Positions 6,777 to 15,803 are shown, counted from the stretch's first letter. The stretch is 64,000 nt of DNA from Bacillota bacterium (GCA_023391875.1 JAEWAB010000006.1:1-64000); one strand, 5' to 3'. Made by a program: numbers and translations. The notes: generated by a model not told the origin, from the letters alone.

Positions 6777-8696
6777 ATGCTGGTAACCATCGAGGGATTA
6801 AATAAAGGCTTTGGCGACAAGACGGTTTTGACGGATATAAGCCTTACGATAGAAGAAAGAAGCCGCATCGGCCTGATTGGCGCAAACGGTGCGGGCAAAT
6901 CCACGTTGCTTTCGATTATCTGCGGCAAGCTGGAAGGTGACAGCGGCAGCGTATATCGCTCCTCCACCATGTCGCTCGGTTTTCTGGAGCAGAACAGCGG
7001 CTTGGAGCGTGACAGCACGATTTACAACGAGATGCTCAGCGTGTTTGCCCCGCTATTGAAGCTGCAGGAAGAGATGCGCACACTGGAGCACGAGATGGCC
7101 TTAAGCGGTGAGCATACCGACGCCTTCGAGCGGTCATCGTCGGTTTATGCCACAAAACAAACAGCCTTTGAGCAGGGCGGCGGCTACCTGATCGAGGTCA
7201 AGATAAAAACCATCCTAAATGGCATGGGCTTTCAAAATAAGCCGCTTGATACACGCATCCAAACCCTAAGCGGCGGTGAAAAAACACGTCTTGCCATGGC
7301 GAGGCTGCTTCTTGAAGAGCCCAACCTGCTGATACTGGATGAGCCCACCAACCATCTGGATTTTAAAACCTTGATGTGGCTGGAAGAATACCTAGGTACA
7401 TACAACGGCGCCATTATGGTAGTGTCGCATGACCGTTATTTCCTCGATAAGATCGCAAGCGAGATTTACGAGCTTGAGCGCCATACGCTCACAGGCTATC
7501 CAGGCAACTATACCAAATTCCTTGCCTTAAAGCAGGAGCGCATCGCGAGGCTGCAGAAGGAATACGAACAACAGCAGCAGCGCATCGCCGAATTGCAGGA
7601 TTACGTAGACCGCAACATGGCGCGCGCCTCTACCTCCAACAGTGCAAAGGGCAGGCTTAAAGCGCTTGAGAAGATTGAGGTGATGGAAAAGCCCAGCACC
7701 GCCATCAAGCGCATGAGCTTAAGGTTTGAGATCGATAAGGTGCCCTATAAAGAGCTTTTAAAAATCAAGAACCTATCCCTATCGGTCGGGCAGGGGGAAG
7801 GGCGCAAACATCTCTTTCAAAACCTGAATCTCGAGGTTGCCAGAGGGGAACGGGTAGCGATTATCGGGACAAACGGTATCGGGAAATCCTCACTGCTCAA
7901 GGCCGTACAAGGCTTGCTGCCGATCGACTCGGGCAGCTATGCATGGGGACAGAACGCCTCGGTGAGCTATTATGAGCAGGAAAACGGCAACCTTCACCCC
8001 GAAAAGACGGTGCTGGATGAGCTGTGGGATCGTCACCTCACCTACAACGAGCAGGTGATACGTACCGCGCTCGGCAACGTGCTGCTTACGGGGGATAACG
8101 TTTATAAAAAGGTGGAGGTCATCAGTGGTGGTGAACGCGCAAAGCTCGCCTTTGCGGTGCTGATGCTGGAGCGTTCGAATGTGCTGATACTCGATGAGCC
8201 CACCAACCACTTAGACCTTGCCGCCAAAGAGGACTTGGAACAGGCCCTGCTTGGCTACGAGGGCACGCTGCTCTTTGTATCGCACGACCGCTACCTGCTC
8301 AACCGCGTGCCTACCCGCATCGTAGAACTTTGTGAGGACGGCGTAAAGTCCTACGACGGCAACTACGATGCCTATGTCGCGGCGGTTACCCGGGAAAAGC
8401 AGCTGAAAGCGGCGGAGCAAACGGCAGAGCCAGCAAAGCCCATTCCGGCAAAGCATGAAGGGTATTATAAAAGTAAGGAGCAAAAAAGCGCCGAGGCGCG
8501 TGCTAAGAACCGCATGAAAGAGCTCGAGCGCCTGATTGCCGACACCGAGGCGGAGATTGCCATACTCGAGCATGAAATGACGCTGGAAACCGTTTATGCC
8601 GATTATATAGTCATGCAGCAGAAGTGTGCGGAGCTTGAACAAAAACGTACAGCCCTTTCGCAATACTACGACGAGTGGGCCGAAATATCCCTGTAA
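6777..8696 (+). CDS. ABC-F family ribosome-associated ATPase
   Basis: A soluble protein with two ABC ATPase domains and no membrane span, of the kind that binds the ribosomal E site to relieve stalling or protect against antibiotics. Domain 1 has Walker A GANGAGKST, signature LSGGEKTR and Walker B LLILDEPTNHLD. A linker rich in Gln/Glu/Arg (about residues 245-310) is followed by domain 2 with GTNGIGKSS, ISGGERAK and VLILDEPTNHLD, and then a C-terminal coiled-coil tail. The length of 639 aa is like Bacillus YdiF. The ATG at 6777 has AAGGAA about 10 bases upstream. Whether it confers resistance cannot be told from sequence. Confidence 0.92.
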   Translation: MLVTIEGLNKGFGDKTVLTDISLTIEERSRIGLIGANGAGKSTLLSIICGKLEGDSGSVYRSSTMSLGFLEQNSGLERDSTIYNEMLSVFAPLLKLQEEMRTLEHEMALSGEHTDAFERSSSVYATKQTAFEQGGGYLIEVKIKTILNGMGFQNKPLDTRIQTLSGGEKTRLAMARLLLEEPNLLILDEPTNHLDFKTLMWLEEYLGTYNGAIMVVSHDRYFLDKIASEIYELERHTLTGYPGNYTKFLALKQERIARLQKEYEQQQQRIAELQDYVDRNMARASTSNSAKGRLKALEKIEVMEKPSTAIKRMSLRFEIDKVPYKELLKIKNLSLSVGQGEGRKHLFQNLNLEVARGERVAIIGTNGIGKSSLLKAVQGLLPIDSGSYAWGQNASVSYYEQENGNLHPEKTVLDELWDRHLTYNEQVIRTALGNVLLTGDNVYKKVEVISGGERAKLAFAVLMLERSNVLILDEPTNHLDLAAKEDLEQALLGYEGTLLFVSHDRYLLNRVPTRIVELCEDGVKSYDGNYDAYVAAVTREKQLKAAEQTAEPAKPIPAKHEGYYKSKEQKSAEARAKNRMKELERLIADTEAEIAILEHEMTLETVYADYIVMQQKCAELEQKRTALSQYYDEWAEISL

Positions 8697-8701
8697 AGAA
8701 A

Positions 8702-8742
8702 AAGCCGCAGGAGCGCTTGTTGCACTCTTGAGGCTTAATTTT
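8702..8742 (+). terminator. probable terminator of the ABC-F gene
   Basis: AAGCC/GGCTT (8702-8706 with 8732-8736) with inner pairing GAG/CTC, followed by AATTTTGT. The stem is imperfect. It lies between two convergent genes. Confidence 0.45.
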
Positions 8743-8790
8743 GTACAGTACACTATTTACTAAGCTTGCCGTATGCTTCCCCCAGCCGGA

Positions 8791-9255
8791 TTACAAACCG
8801 AACTGCTTTTGCAGGGCAGCTACGGTGCTGATTTTATCGGCGTTGGCGACCAGAATCGAGATATCTATCGAACTGGTGGTTATAAGCGAGATATCCACGT
8901 CGGCGCCCGCAATGGCCTTCATGGCCGATGCGGCAACGCCGGGGAGGCTTGCCATCTCTTCGCCGTAAAGCTGTATCTTGCAGTTGCCGTTGCTCACCAG
9001 CGGCTTAATAGTGGGGTGACTGTCGGCAAAACGCGCGGTCAGGTTGAGTGCCTTGACAAGGTCGTCACTCAAGATGGAAAAGGACAGAGAGGTATACTGC
9101 CCCTGCGGTGCTGCATGGGAGATCATATCGATGTTGATGCCCGCCTCGGCAAACTCACCTAGAATGGAGGCCAATAGCCTTACACTGGCGGGCGCCTTGT
9201 TGATGGTGATAAGCGCTACATCGTCGGTAATAGTAATCTTTGAAACGCCGTTCAT
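8791..9255 (-). CDS. stand-alone two-ACT-domain protein like the aspartokinase regulatory subunit
   Basis: A 154-residue protein made only of two ACT domains. It aligns by eye with the C-terminal regulatory half of LysC-type aspartokinases: the first ACT carries IDMISHAAPQG and a T/S-rich strand, the second GVAASAMKAI and ITTSSIDISILV ending in AALQKQFGL. No kinase domain is present. It is the last gene of the asd-dapA-dapB operon under a lysine riboswitch, so a role in lysine or threonine feedback on aspartate-family enzymes is likely. The ATG at 9255 is chosen because GGAG lies 6-7 bases upstream; longer in-frame starts lack a site. Confidence 0.7.
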   Translation of the reverse strand: MNGVSKITITDDVALITINKAPASVRLLASILGEFAEAGINIDMISHAAPQGQYTSLSFSILSDDLVKALNLTARFADSHPTIKPLVSNGNCKIQLYGEEMASLPGVAASAMKAIAGADVDISLITTSSIDISILVANADKISTVAALQKQFGL

Positions 9256-9300
9256 ACTAAACTCCATTCCGCCGCTTTGCATCGGCAAAAATTGATAGGG

Positions 9301-10056
9301 CTACGCCAGCAGGTCGGACATATCATATAAGCCGGGCAGCTTCTCGCAGAGGAACAATGCCGCGTTGATGGCGCCTGTGGCAAAAATATCCCTGGAACGC
9401 GCGCTGTGCGAAAGGGTAATCAGCTCATCCGGCCCCGCAAACAGTACCTCGTGTTCGCCAACGATGGTACCGCCGCGCACCGAATGAATTCCAATCTCGG
9501 TTTTGCTGCGCTTTTCACGTTTCGCGTGACGGTCGTATTCATAGCGGTAGGGCTGTTCCAATGTTTCGTTTATCGCGTCAGCCAGCATTAGGGCGGTACC
9601 GCTGGGGGCATCCAGCTTGCGGTTATGGTGCTTTTCTATAATCTCGATGTCAAAGTCCTGCCCAAGCACGGCAGCGGCCTTCTTGGCGAGGTTCATTAAA
9701 AGGTTAATGCCGAGCGACATATTGCCCGAGTTGAATACGGCGATATTTGCCGCAGCCTTTTTTAAATCGTTAAGCTGTTCTTGCGAAAGGCCAGTCGTGC
9801 ACACCACGATAGGCAGCTTGCGCTTTTGAGCCATGCCCAGCAAGGCTGTAAGCGCCGAAGGATGCGAGAAATCGATGATAACATCAGCCGTTGCGGTAAC
9901 CTTGTTGGGTGATGTGAATACCTCGTAATTGTCGTTTGGTGCAGCGTTAATATCTATTCCGGCAACAATCTCACAATCATCACGCAGCGAGATGCGCTCT
10001 GTTATCACACGTCCCACCGTGCCATTGCAGCCGGAGAGGATAATTCTTTTTTTCAC
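9301..10056 (-). CDS. dapB: 4-hydroxy-tetrahydrodipicolinate reductase
   Basis: Reduces hydroxytetrahydrodipicolinate with NAD(P)H in diaminopimelate and lysine synthesis. The N terminus has the nucleotide-binding loop GCNGTVG (residues 9-15), the middle has FSHPSA and TTGLS, and the DapB signature EKHHNRKLDAPSGTA is intact, with the catalytic His pair and Lys. The length of 251 aa is typical. It is 16 bp downstream of dapA. Confidence 0.96.
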   Translation of the reverse strand: MKKRIILSGCNGTVGRVITERISLRDDCEIVAGIDINAAPNDNYEVFTSPNKVTATADVIIDFSHPSALTALLGMAQKRKLPIVVCTTGLSQEQLNDLKKAAANIAVFNSGNMSLGINLLMNLAKKAAAVLGQDFDIEIIEKHHNRKLDAPSGTALMLADAINETLEQPYRYEYDRHAKREKRSKTEIGIHSVRGGTIVGEHEVLFAGPDELITLSHSARSRDIFATGAINAALFLCEKLPGLYDMSDLLA

Positions 10057-10072
10057 GTCATTTCCTCCGTGA

Positions 10073-10978
10073 TTAGTTGGCTTTAACAGCCTTAAGCAGT
10101 CCGTGCTTTTCCATCGAAGCCTTCAGCACGGCAGCATGCTCGTCGCTGAGGGAATCGAGCGGTAGACGGCACAGCCCAACGGGGAAGCCCATCATCTCCA
10201 TCGCCGCCTTTACGGGGATGGGGTTCACATCGATAAAGAGGTTGTTGATCAGCCCGAGCAGCTCCAGCTGCAGCTTGGTGCTGGCCTGTACATTGCCGTC
10301 AAAGTAGAGCTGGCAGATGTCGTGTGTTTCCTTGGGCATTACGTTAGAGAGCACCGAGATAACACCCTTACCGCCCAGAGAGAGGATGGGCAGAATCTGG
10401 TCGTCATTGCCCGAGTAGATGGCCAACTCGTCGCCGCACTCCGCCGCAACTTGCGCAATCGCGGAGAGGTTACCGCTTGCCTCCTTGGTGCCAACGATGT
10501 TTGGATGCTTCGCAAGCTCTTTATAGGCGCTTAAGCTGATGTTCAAACCGGTGCGGCTGGGCACGTTATAAAGGATGACAGGCAGGTCGGTTGCGTCGGC
10601 GATTGCGGTAAAATGCTTTACAAGCCCCTTTTGCGAGGTTTTGTTGTAGTAGGGGGTAACATGCAAGAGCGCGTCAACCCCCGCAATCTTCGCCTCTTTG
10701 GAAAGCGCCACGGCGTAGGATGTATCGTTGCTGCCGGCCCCGGCCACAACGGGCACGCGCCCGTTTACAGCCTTTACCGTGTAATGCAGCACGTTGATAT
10801 GCTCGGCATCGGTAAAGGTAGAGGATTCGCCCGTGGTACCCGCAATGACGATTGCGTCGGTGGAGTTTTGTATCTGAAAATCAATCAGTTCGCTTAAAAG
10901 TGCATAGTTAATGGTGCCGTCCTGATTCATAGGGGTGATGATGGCGCATCCGGCACCGGTAAAAACAGTCTTCTTCAC
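10073..10978 (-). CDS. dapA: 4-hydroxy-tetrahydrodipicolinate synthase
   Basis: Condenses pyruvate with aspartate semialdehyde, the first committed step to diaminopimelate, lysine and (via SpoVF) spore dipicolinate. Visible are GTTGES (47-52), LYNVPSRTG with catalytic Y137, and the Schiff-base lysine K165 in VGTKEASGN. A GTG start at 10978, 8 bases after GGAGG, gives the family-typical N terminus KKTVFTGAG; a TTG one codon earlier is possible. The operon position is second, after asd. Confidence 0.96.
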   Translation of the reverse strand: MKKTVFTGAGCAIITPMNQDGTINYALLSELIDFQIQNSTDAIVIAGTTGESSTFTDAEHINVLHYTVKAVNGRVPVVAGAGSNDTSYAVALSKEAKIAGVDALLHVTPYYNKTSQKGLVKHFTAIADATDLPVILYNVPSRTGLNISLSAYKELAKHPNIVGTKEASGNLSAIAQVAAECGDELAIYSGNDDQILPILSLGGKGVISVLSNVMPKETHDICQLYFDGNVQASTKLQLELLGLINNLFIDVNPIPVKAAMEMMGFPVGLCRLPLDSLSDEHAAVLKASMEKHGLLKAVKAN

Positions 10979-11017
10979 CAATTGTCCCTCCAAATATTAT
11001 TGCCTGAAAGGCTCACA

Positions 11018-12097
11018 CTAATCAAAATATCCCTTTGCTGCGAGCAGTTCTGCCATCAGCACGCCGCCGCCTGCGGCGCCTCTGACTGTATTGTGAGAAA
11101 GGCATACGAATTTATAGTCATACTGGCTGTCCTCGCGCAGTCTGCCCACAGAAACCGCCATGGCAGCCTCGAGGTCACGGTCAAGCCTTGTTTGCGGGCG
11201 GTCGTTCTCCTCAAAGTAGTGAAGGAACTGCTTGGGAGCCGAAGGCAGGTTTATCATCTGCGGCTCGCCCTTAAAGGAGGCCCATTTTGCTTTGATCTCG
11301 TCAATAGAAGGCTTTTTATCAAAGGACACGAACACTGCGGCAAGATGCCCATCGCTGACCGGCACGCGGATGCACTGTGTGGTAATGGCAGGGGAGGTAA
11401 CCGGTTCAATGGCGCCGTCTTTTATCTCGCCCCAGATCTTCAGCGGCTCTTTCTCGCTCTTTTCTTCCTCGCCGCCGATGTAGGGGATCACGTTATCGAT
11501 CATCTCGGGCCATGTTTCGAAGGTTTTGCCGGCGCCTGAAATCGCCTGATAGGTGCAGGCCAGAACCTTGCTTACGCCATACTCCATCAAGGGGTGAAGG
11601 GCGGGCACATAGCTTTGCAGCGAGCAGTTGGATTTTACGGCGATAAAGCCGCGTTTAGTACCGAGGCGTTTTCTCTGGACATCGATAATCTTGGCGTGCT
11701 CGGGGTTTATCTCGGGGATTATCATGGGTACGTCCGGGGTCATGCGGTGTGCCGAGTTGTTGGAGATCACAGGGCATTCCGCCTTGGCATACTGCTCCTC
11801 CAGCGCTTTGATTTCGTCCTTTTTCATGTCTACCGCGCAGAAGACAAAATCAACCGAAGCAGCGATAGTTTTGATGTCTGCTGTGGCATCCAAAACCACC
11901 ATGTCTTTTATATCCTGAGGTATCGGCGTTTTCATTGCCCAGCGGGTACCCACAGCCTCGGTATAGGTTTTGCCTGCGGAACGGGAAGAAGCCGCAAGCA
12001 GCTTAACTTTAAACCAAGGGTGATGCTCAAGCAAGGAAATAAACCTTTGACCAACCATACCTGTCGCGCCGATAACGCCTACCTGAAACTGTTTCAT
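11018..12097 (-). CDS. asd: aspartate-semialdehyde dehydrogenase, archaeal/fungal-type
   Basis: Makes aspartate semialdehyde from aspartyl phosphate. The nucleotide loop GATGMVG (10-16) and the catalytic cysteine C158 in VKSNCSLQ are clear, and VPVSDGHLAAVF carries the active-site histidine. The sequence is of the archaeal/fungal subclass (about 350-360 aa, C-terminal HNTVRGAAGGG), a form found in many Clostridia. The ATG at 12097 has AAGGAG 8 bases upstream. It is the first gene of the lysine-riboswitch operon. Confidence 0.93.
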   Translation of the reverse strand: MKQFQVGVIGATGMVGQRFISLLEHHPWFKVKLLAASSRSAGKTYTEAVGTRWAMKTPIPQDIKDMVVLDATADIKTIAASVDFVFCAVDMKKDEIKALEEQYAKAECPVISNNSAHRMTPDVPMIIPEINPEHAKIIDVQRKRLGTKRGFIAVKSNCSLQSYVPALHPLMEYGVSKVLACTYQAISGAGKTFETWPEMIDNVIPYIGGEEEKSEKEPLKIWGEIKDGAIEPVTSPAITTQCIRVPVSDGHLAAVFVSFDKKPSIDEIKAKWASFKGEPQMINLPSAPKQFLHYFEENDRPQTRLDRDLEAAMAVSVGRLREDSQYDYKFVCLSHNTVRGAAGGGVLMAELLAAKGYFD

Positions 12098-12271
12098 CTT
12101 CAAATCTCCTTTTGTATTAGGCCCTGTTTGCTAACTCTTCACCTTTATGCTTTCTGTCAAAGTCTCGCGAATTATCTCAGCATAGATACAAACTAGGCCA
12201 TGCAGACTATGATATGCCCGGAAATGAACGCCCAAGCCTTTTTGTCATTACCGTTTAAGAAAAAAAGCGGA

Positions 12272-12301
12272 AAATAACAAAAAATCCGGTTGAAAACCGG
12301 A
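12272..12301 (-). terminator. riboswitch-controlled terminator of the asd operon
   Basis: On the minus strand a 7-bp hairpin TCCGGTT-TTC-AACCGGA (12301 to 12285) is followed by TTTTTTG. The RNA just 5' to it, TGACAGTC (12307 to 12300), overlaps the first two stem bases and is exactly complementary to GACTGTCA inside the aptamer (12407 to 12400). That is the antiterminator alternative. Confidence 0.85.
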
Positions 12302-12370
12302 CTGTCATGCAATATAATAATGTGCGGCTATTGACCATAACACAAAGATAGAGTACAATTGTGAAATTGG

Positions 12371-12540
12371 TGTATAGCTCTCCATCATTACCATAATGAT
12401 GACAGTCACATGCCTTTTCGGCAGTGTAACCAGGGCAAGCAGTTGCCGTACTGCTCCCTTCGGCGGTTTTACCTTTCACAAACGCTCAAACAATCTCGGC
12501 GATTTCACGTTTTGCTACTCTTTAAACCCGCGCCTCTATC
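12371..12540 (-). promoter_or_regulatory. lysine riboswitch (L box) aptamer
   Basis: The minus-strand RNA begins GATAGAGGCGCGGG...AAGAGTA, continues with GTGAAAGG...CCGCCGAAGGGAGCAG, GCCCTGG and CTGTCATCAT, and closes with GGAGAGCTATAC. These are the conserved blocks of the lysC leader of Bacillus in the right order. It lies directly between a promoter and a terminator upstream of asd. Lysine binding should favour the terminator and lower asd-dapA-dapB transcription. Confidence 0.92.
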
Positions 12541-12555
12541 CATTTCTTATGTTAC

Positions 12556-12584
12556 ATATTATCATCTGTTATTTCATCTGTCAA
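12556..12584 (-). promoter_or_regulatory. promoter of the asd-dapA-dapB operon
   Basis: Minus strand: TTGACA (12584 to 12579), 17-bp spacer, TAATAT (12561 to 12556). The predicted start near 12549 is just before the L box. Confidence 0.85.
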
Positions 12585-12624
12585 TTTGTTTTATAAAATT
12601 AGTTCATAACGGGAGAAAAAGCCC

Positions 12625-13650
12625 ATGAAAAAATCCGATTTTTGGTATGATTTACCCGAAATACTGATCGCTCAAACCCCGATTGAGCCGCGCGACACCT
12701 CCAGAATGCTGACGTTAAACCGTAAAACAGGGGAGATCGACCATCGGCATTTTTACGATATCCTTGATCTTCTGCAAGAAGGGGATACCCTTATTCTGAA
12801 TAATTCCCGGGTTCTGCCCGCAAGGCTGTATGGCAACAGAACCGATACCGGCGGCGACATCGAGTTTTTGCTGCTGGAGCAAAAGCAAGCAGACGTATGG
12901 GAGATTCTCGTAAAGCCCGGCAAACGCGCACGTACGGGCCACCGATTCTCTTTTGGGGATGGGTTGCTGCTCGCTGAGATTTTAGAGGTACTGCCCGACG
13001 GAAACCGGCTTGTGCGTTTTGAGTGTGAAGGCAGCTTCTTTAATGTATTGGAGAAGATCGGCCAGATGCCTCTGCCGCCGTACATCAAAAAGAGGCTGGA
13101 GGATAAGGAACGGTACCAGACGGTCTACTCCAAAGAGCTCGGCTCCGCGGCGGCGCCGACAGCGGGGCTGCATTTTACGCCCGAGCTTTTGGAGCGCTTG
13201 AAGGCCAAAGGGGTCAACCTTGGGTTTGTAACGCTTCATGTGGGTTTGGGCACCTTCCGGCCTGTAAAGGAAGAGAATATTACAGACCATAAGATGCACA
13301 GCGAACACTATTTTCTGCCGCAGGAAACCGCCGATCTGATCAACCGTACCAAGGCAAACGGCAAAAGAGTGATAGCGGTTGGCACCACCAGCTGCCGTAC
13401 GCTGGAGGCTGCGGCGGCACAGTATAATTGTGTACAAGCCTGCGAGGGCTATACGGATATCTTTATCTATCCCGGCTTTGAATTTAAGGTATTGGATGGC
13501 ATTATTACGAACTTCCACCTGCCGGAGAGTACGCTCATTATGTTGATAAGCGCCTTCGCGGGCTACGAACATACCATGAATGCCTATCAGGTTGCCGTTA
13601 AAGAACAGTATCGGTTTTTCAGCTTTGGTGACGCGATGTTTATCTATTAG
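12625..13650 (+). CDS. queA: S-adenosylmethionine:tRNA ribosyltransferase-isomerase
   Basis: Transfers and isomerises the ribosyl group of SAM onto preQ1-modified tRNA to form epoxyqueuosine. QueA blocks are present: ARLYGNR, GSAAAPTAGLHFT, HVGLGTFRPV and NFHLPESTLIMLISAFAG. The length of 341 aa is standard. The ATG has GGGAG about 8 bases upstream. tgt follows 14 bp downstream, the usual queuosine pair. Confidence 0.96.
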   Translation: MKKSDFWYDLPEILIAQTPIEPRDTSRMLTLNRKTGEIDHRHFYDILDLLQEGDTLILNNSRVLPARLYGNRTDTGGDIEFLLLEQKQADVWEILVKPGKRARTGHRFSFGDGLLLAEILEVLPDGNRLVRFECEGSFFNVLEKIGQMPLPPYIKKRLEDKERYQTVYSKELGSAAAPTAGLHFTPELLERLKAKGVNLGFVTLHVGLGTFRPVKEENITDHKMHSEHYFLPQETADLINRTKANGKRVIAVGTTSCRTLEAAAAQYNCVQACEGYTDIFIYPGFEFKVLDGIITNFHLPESTLIMLISAFAGYEHTMNAYQVAVKEQYRFFSFGDAMFIY

Positions 13651-13664
13651 TTTGGAGGATGGGT

Positions 13665-14801
13665 ATGTATAAGCTGCTTAAAAAGGACGGCAGGGCACGG
13701 CGGGGAGAGTTTACAACCGTTCACGGAACGGTGCAGACCCCCGCGTTTATGAATGTTGCGACGGCCGGTGCAATCAAGGGCGGTATTTCGTCTTACGATC
13801 TAAAAGACCTCAAATGTCAGGTAGAGCTGTGTAATACCTACCATCTTCACCTTCGCCCCGGCGACCGGCTCATCCGCGAGCTTGGCGGGCTACATCAATT
13901 CATAGGCTGGCAGGGCCCGATTTTAACCGACAGCGGCGGGTTCCAGGTTTTTTCACTCGCGCAGCTGCGCAAAATCAAAGAAGAGGGCGTTACCTTCCAG
14001 TCTCATATCGACGGGCGCAAGGTGTTCATGGGACCGGAAGAGAGCATGCAGATTCAATCCAACCTCGGCTCGACGATTGCTATGGCGTTTGACGAGTGTG
14101 TGGAGAACCCTTCCTCCCACGAGTACTCTAAAAGGTCCTGCGAGCGCACCGAGCGATGGCTGTATCGCTGTAAAGATGAGATGACAAGGCTAAATGCTTT
14201 ACATGATACCGTCAACCGCCATCAGATGCTGTTTGGTATCAACCAAGGCTGTGTATACGAAGACCTGCGCCTGTGGCACATGGAGCAGATTGTTAAATTG
14301 GATTTGGACGGTTATGCCATCGGCGGCCTTGCCGTAGGCGAGCCTGCTGTGGATATGTACCGCATTATTTCGGCGGTGGAACCCTACATGCCGCAGGATA
14401 AACCGCGTTACCTGATGGGTGTGGGCACCCCCGTAAACATCATCGAGGCGGTCTCCCGCGGGGTAGACCTCTTCGACTGTGTTATGCCCAGCCGCAATGC
14501 GCGCCACGGCCACATGTTCACCTTCGACGGCATTGTGAACATCATCAATTCCAAGTATCAGAACGACGACCGGCCCATCTCGCAGGACTGCGACTGCCCG
14601 GTATGCAAGCACCACTCGCGGGCGTATATCCGCCATCTGTTTAAAGCGAATGAAATGCTGGGTATGCGCCTTGCGGTGATGCACAACCTCTATTTCTATA
14701 ATACGCTGATGGAGCGGATTCGTGCGGCGATAGAGACGGATACCTTCACGCAATTTAAAGAAAAGTATCTGCCAATACTCGATAAACGCAGCAAGGTTTA
14801 G
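13665..14801 (+). CDS. tgt: tRNA-guanine transglycosylase
   Basis: Exchanges guanine 34 for preQ1 in tRNAs with GUN anticodons. The substrate-pocket motif LTDSGGFQVFSL and the nucleophile-bearing DLFDCVMPSRNARHG are intact, and the zinc site is CDCPVCKHHSRAYIRHLF (three Cys plus His). The ATG at 13665, six bases after GGAGG, is used rather than the ATG at 13659 that overlaps it. It is operonic with queA. Confidence 0.96.
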   Translation: MYKLLKKDGRARRGEFTTVHGTVQTPAFMNVATAGAIKGGISSYDLKDLKCQVELCNTYHLHLRPGDRLIRELGGLHQFIGWQGPILTDSGGFQVFSLAQLRKIKEEGVTFQSHIDGRKVFMGPEESMQIQSNLGSTIAMAFDECVENPSSHEYSKRSCERTERWLYRCKDEMTRLNALHDTVNRHQMLFGINQGCVYEDLRLWHMEQIVKLDLDGYAIGGLAVGEPAVDMYRIISAVEPYMPQDKPRYLMGVGTPVNIIEAVSRGVDLFDCVMPSRNARHGHMFTFDGIVNIINSKYQNDDRPISQDCDCPVCKHHSRAYIRHLFKANEMLGMRLAVMHNLYFYNTLMERIRAAIETDTFTQFKEKYLPILDKRSKV

Positions 14802-14839
14802 CGTAAACTTGAACATTTTATGTATTCGAGTGAAAACTG

Positions 14840-14868
14840 TTGCATGGCAGTGCGTTTCTATGTATAAT
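14840..14868 (+). promoter_or_regulatory. sigma-A type promoter for yajC
   Basis: TTGCAT at 14840-14845, 17-bp spacer, TATAAT at 14863-14868, 65 bp before the yajC start. Confidence 0.75.
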
Positions 14869-14932
14869 TGTAATATCATACGCAAAACTTAACCATATAT
14901 TGTTATTACCGACTTATTGGAGGAAAGAGAAA

Positions 14933-15301
14933 ATGAACGAATTATTATTGGCGGCTGCAGATGCTACCGCGGCTACCGCAAGCGACGCCGCGGCCACTGC
15001 AAACCCCACACTGGCGTTACTGATACAGATCGGCCCCATTATCCTTATCTTTGTGGTATTCTACTTCTTGTTGATCAGACCCCAGAAAAAGAAGGAAAAA
15101 GAGATTCAGAGGATGCGCAGCAACCTGCAGGTTGGTGACGAGATCGTTACCAGCGGCGGTATCATCGGCCTTGTTGTGAGCATCCGTGAGGATACGGTTG
15201 TAATCGAAACAGGCTCCGACAGAAGTAAGATCCGCATCGCGAGATGGGCTATTCAAACCAACAACACCGTACACGACAGTGCGGATGCTTCCTCCAAATA
15301 G
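14933..15301 (+). CDS. yajC: preprotein translocase subunit YajC
   Basis: Small membrane partner of SecDF/SecYEG. A short Ala/Thr-rich N terminus precedes one membrane span (about residues 25-46, ending in the family-typical FYFLLIRPQKKKEKE) and a cytoplasmic domain with GDEIVTSGGIIG. The length of 122 aa is normal. The ATG at 14933 follows GGAGGAAAG. secDF lie elsewhere in this window (39092-41445), so the sec accessory genes are split. Confidence 0.93.
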   Translation: MNELLLAAADATAATASDAAATANPTLALLIQIGPIILIFVVFYFLLIRPQKKKEKEIQRMRSNLQVGDEIVTSGGIIGLVVSIREDTVVIETGSDRSKIRIARWAIQTNNTVHDSADASSK

Positions 15302-15389
15302 CCTTACAGTACCGTAATCAGTCATAAATAGTACGACCTCCGAATATCCTTTACTAATTAAGTGTGGGATGGTTTGGAGGTCGATTTAT

Positions 15390-15800
15390 TTGAAAGGTAT
15401 AGCGGATAAGCGTGACGAGCAGAAGAATATAAGGCTGGCAAAGCCGGTATTGGTGGGCACAGGGGTTGTCATGGTAACGCTGCTGCTGTTGTCTGTTTTG
15501 CTTTCGGTGCTGTTTTCAAGCGCCGGTATATCGTCGTCCGTCTTTACCCCTGCGGCGGTGTTTATGCTGGTGCTCGCTTCGTTTATAGGCAGCATTTTTG
15601 CTGCAAGGCTCTCCAAGGCCAAGGGGCTGCCTGTGGGCATCGCTGTAGGCATTACGGTTTCGGTCATCCTGTTTTTACTGAATCTGATCTTTCTGCACAA
15701 CGGTTTGGGATGGTTTTTGCTCGCAAAGCTCGCTTTGATCTTGGTTAGCGGAGCAATAGGCGGGATTATCGGCGTTAATTTTACGAATAAGAGAAAATAA
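15390..15800 (+). CDS. four-span membrane protein of the TIGR04086 type
   Basis: A 136-residue hydrophobic protein with spans near residues 16-40, 47-68, 75-98 and 104-130 and a basic N terminus. Its size, topology and place between yajC and the SCIFF genes match a clostridial family known only as TIGR04086; function unknown. A TTG start at 15390 is chosen because GGAGG (15376-15380) is 9 bases upstream; the in-frame ATG at 15369 lies before that site. Confidence 0.7.
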   Translation: MKGIADKRDEQKNIRLAKPVLVGTGVVMVTLLLLSVLLSVLFSSAGISSSVFTPAAVFMLVLASFIGSIFAARLSKAKGLPVGIAVGITVSVILFLLNLIFLHNGLGWFLLAKLALILVSGAIGGIIGVNFTNKRK

Positions 15801-15803
15801 CAA

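Larger units (their letters stand above)
12302..12624. other. 527-bp divergent intergenic region between asd and queA
   Basis: Apart from the riboswitch, its terminator and the asd promoter (minus strand), the queA-proximal part carries AT-rich sequence with a possible plus-strand -10 (TATAAA near 12590) but no convincing -35. No preQ1-type aptamer was found upstream of queA. Confidence 0.5.

Noticed and set aside
12541..12624. preQ1 riboswitch before queA
   Set aside because: No preQ1 aptamer pattern (short hairpin plus A-rich tail closing on the binding site) is visible.
15302..15389. a promoter or terminator between yajC and the TIGR04086-like gene
   Set aside because: No convincing -35/-10 pair or hairpin with T tract was found, so the two are taken as cotranscribed.
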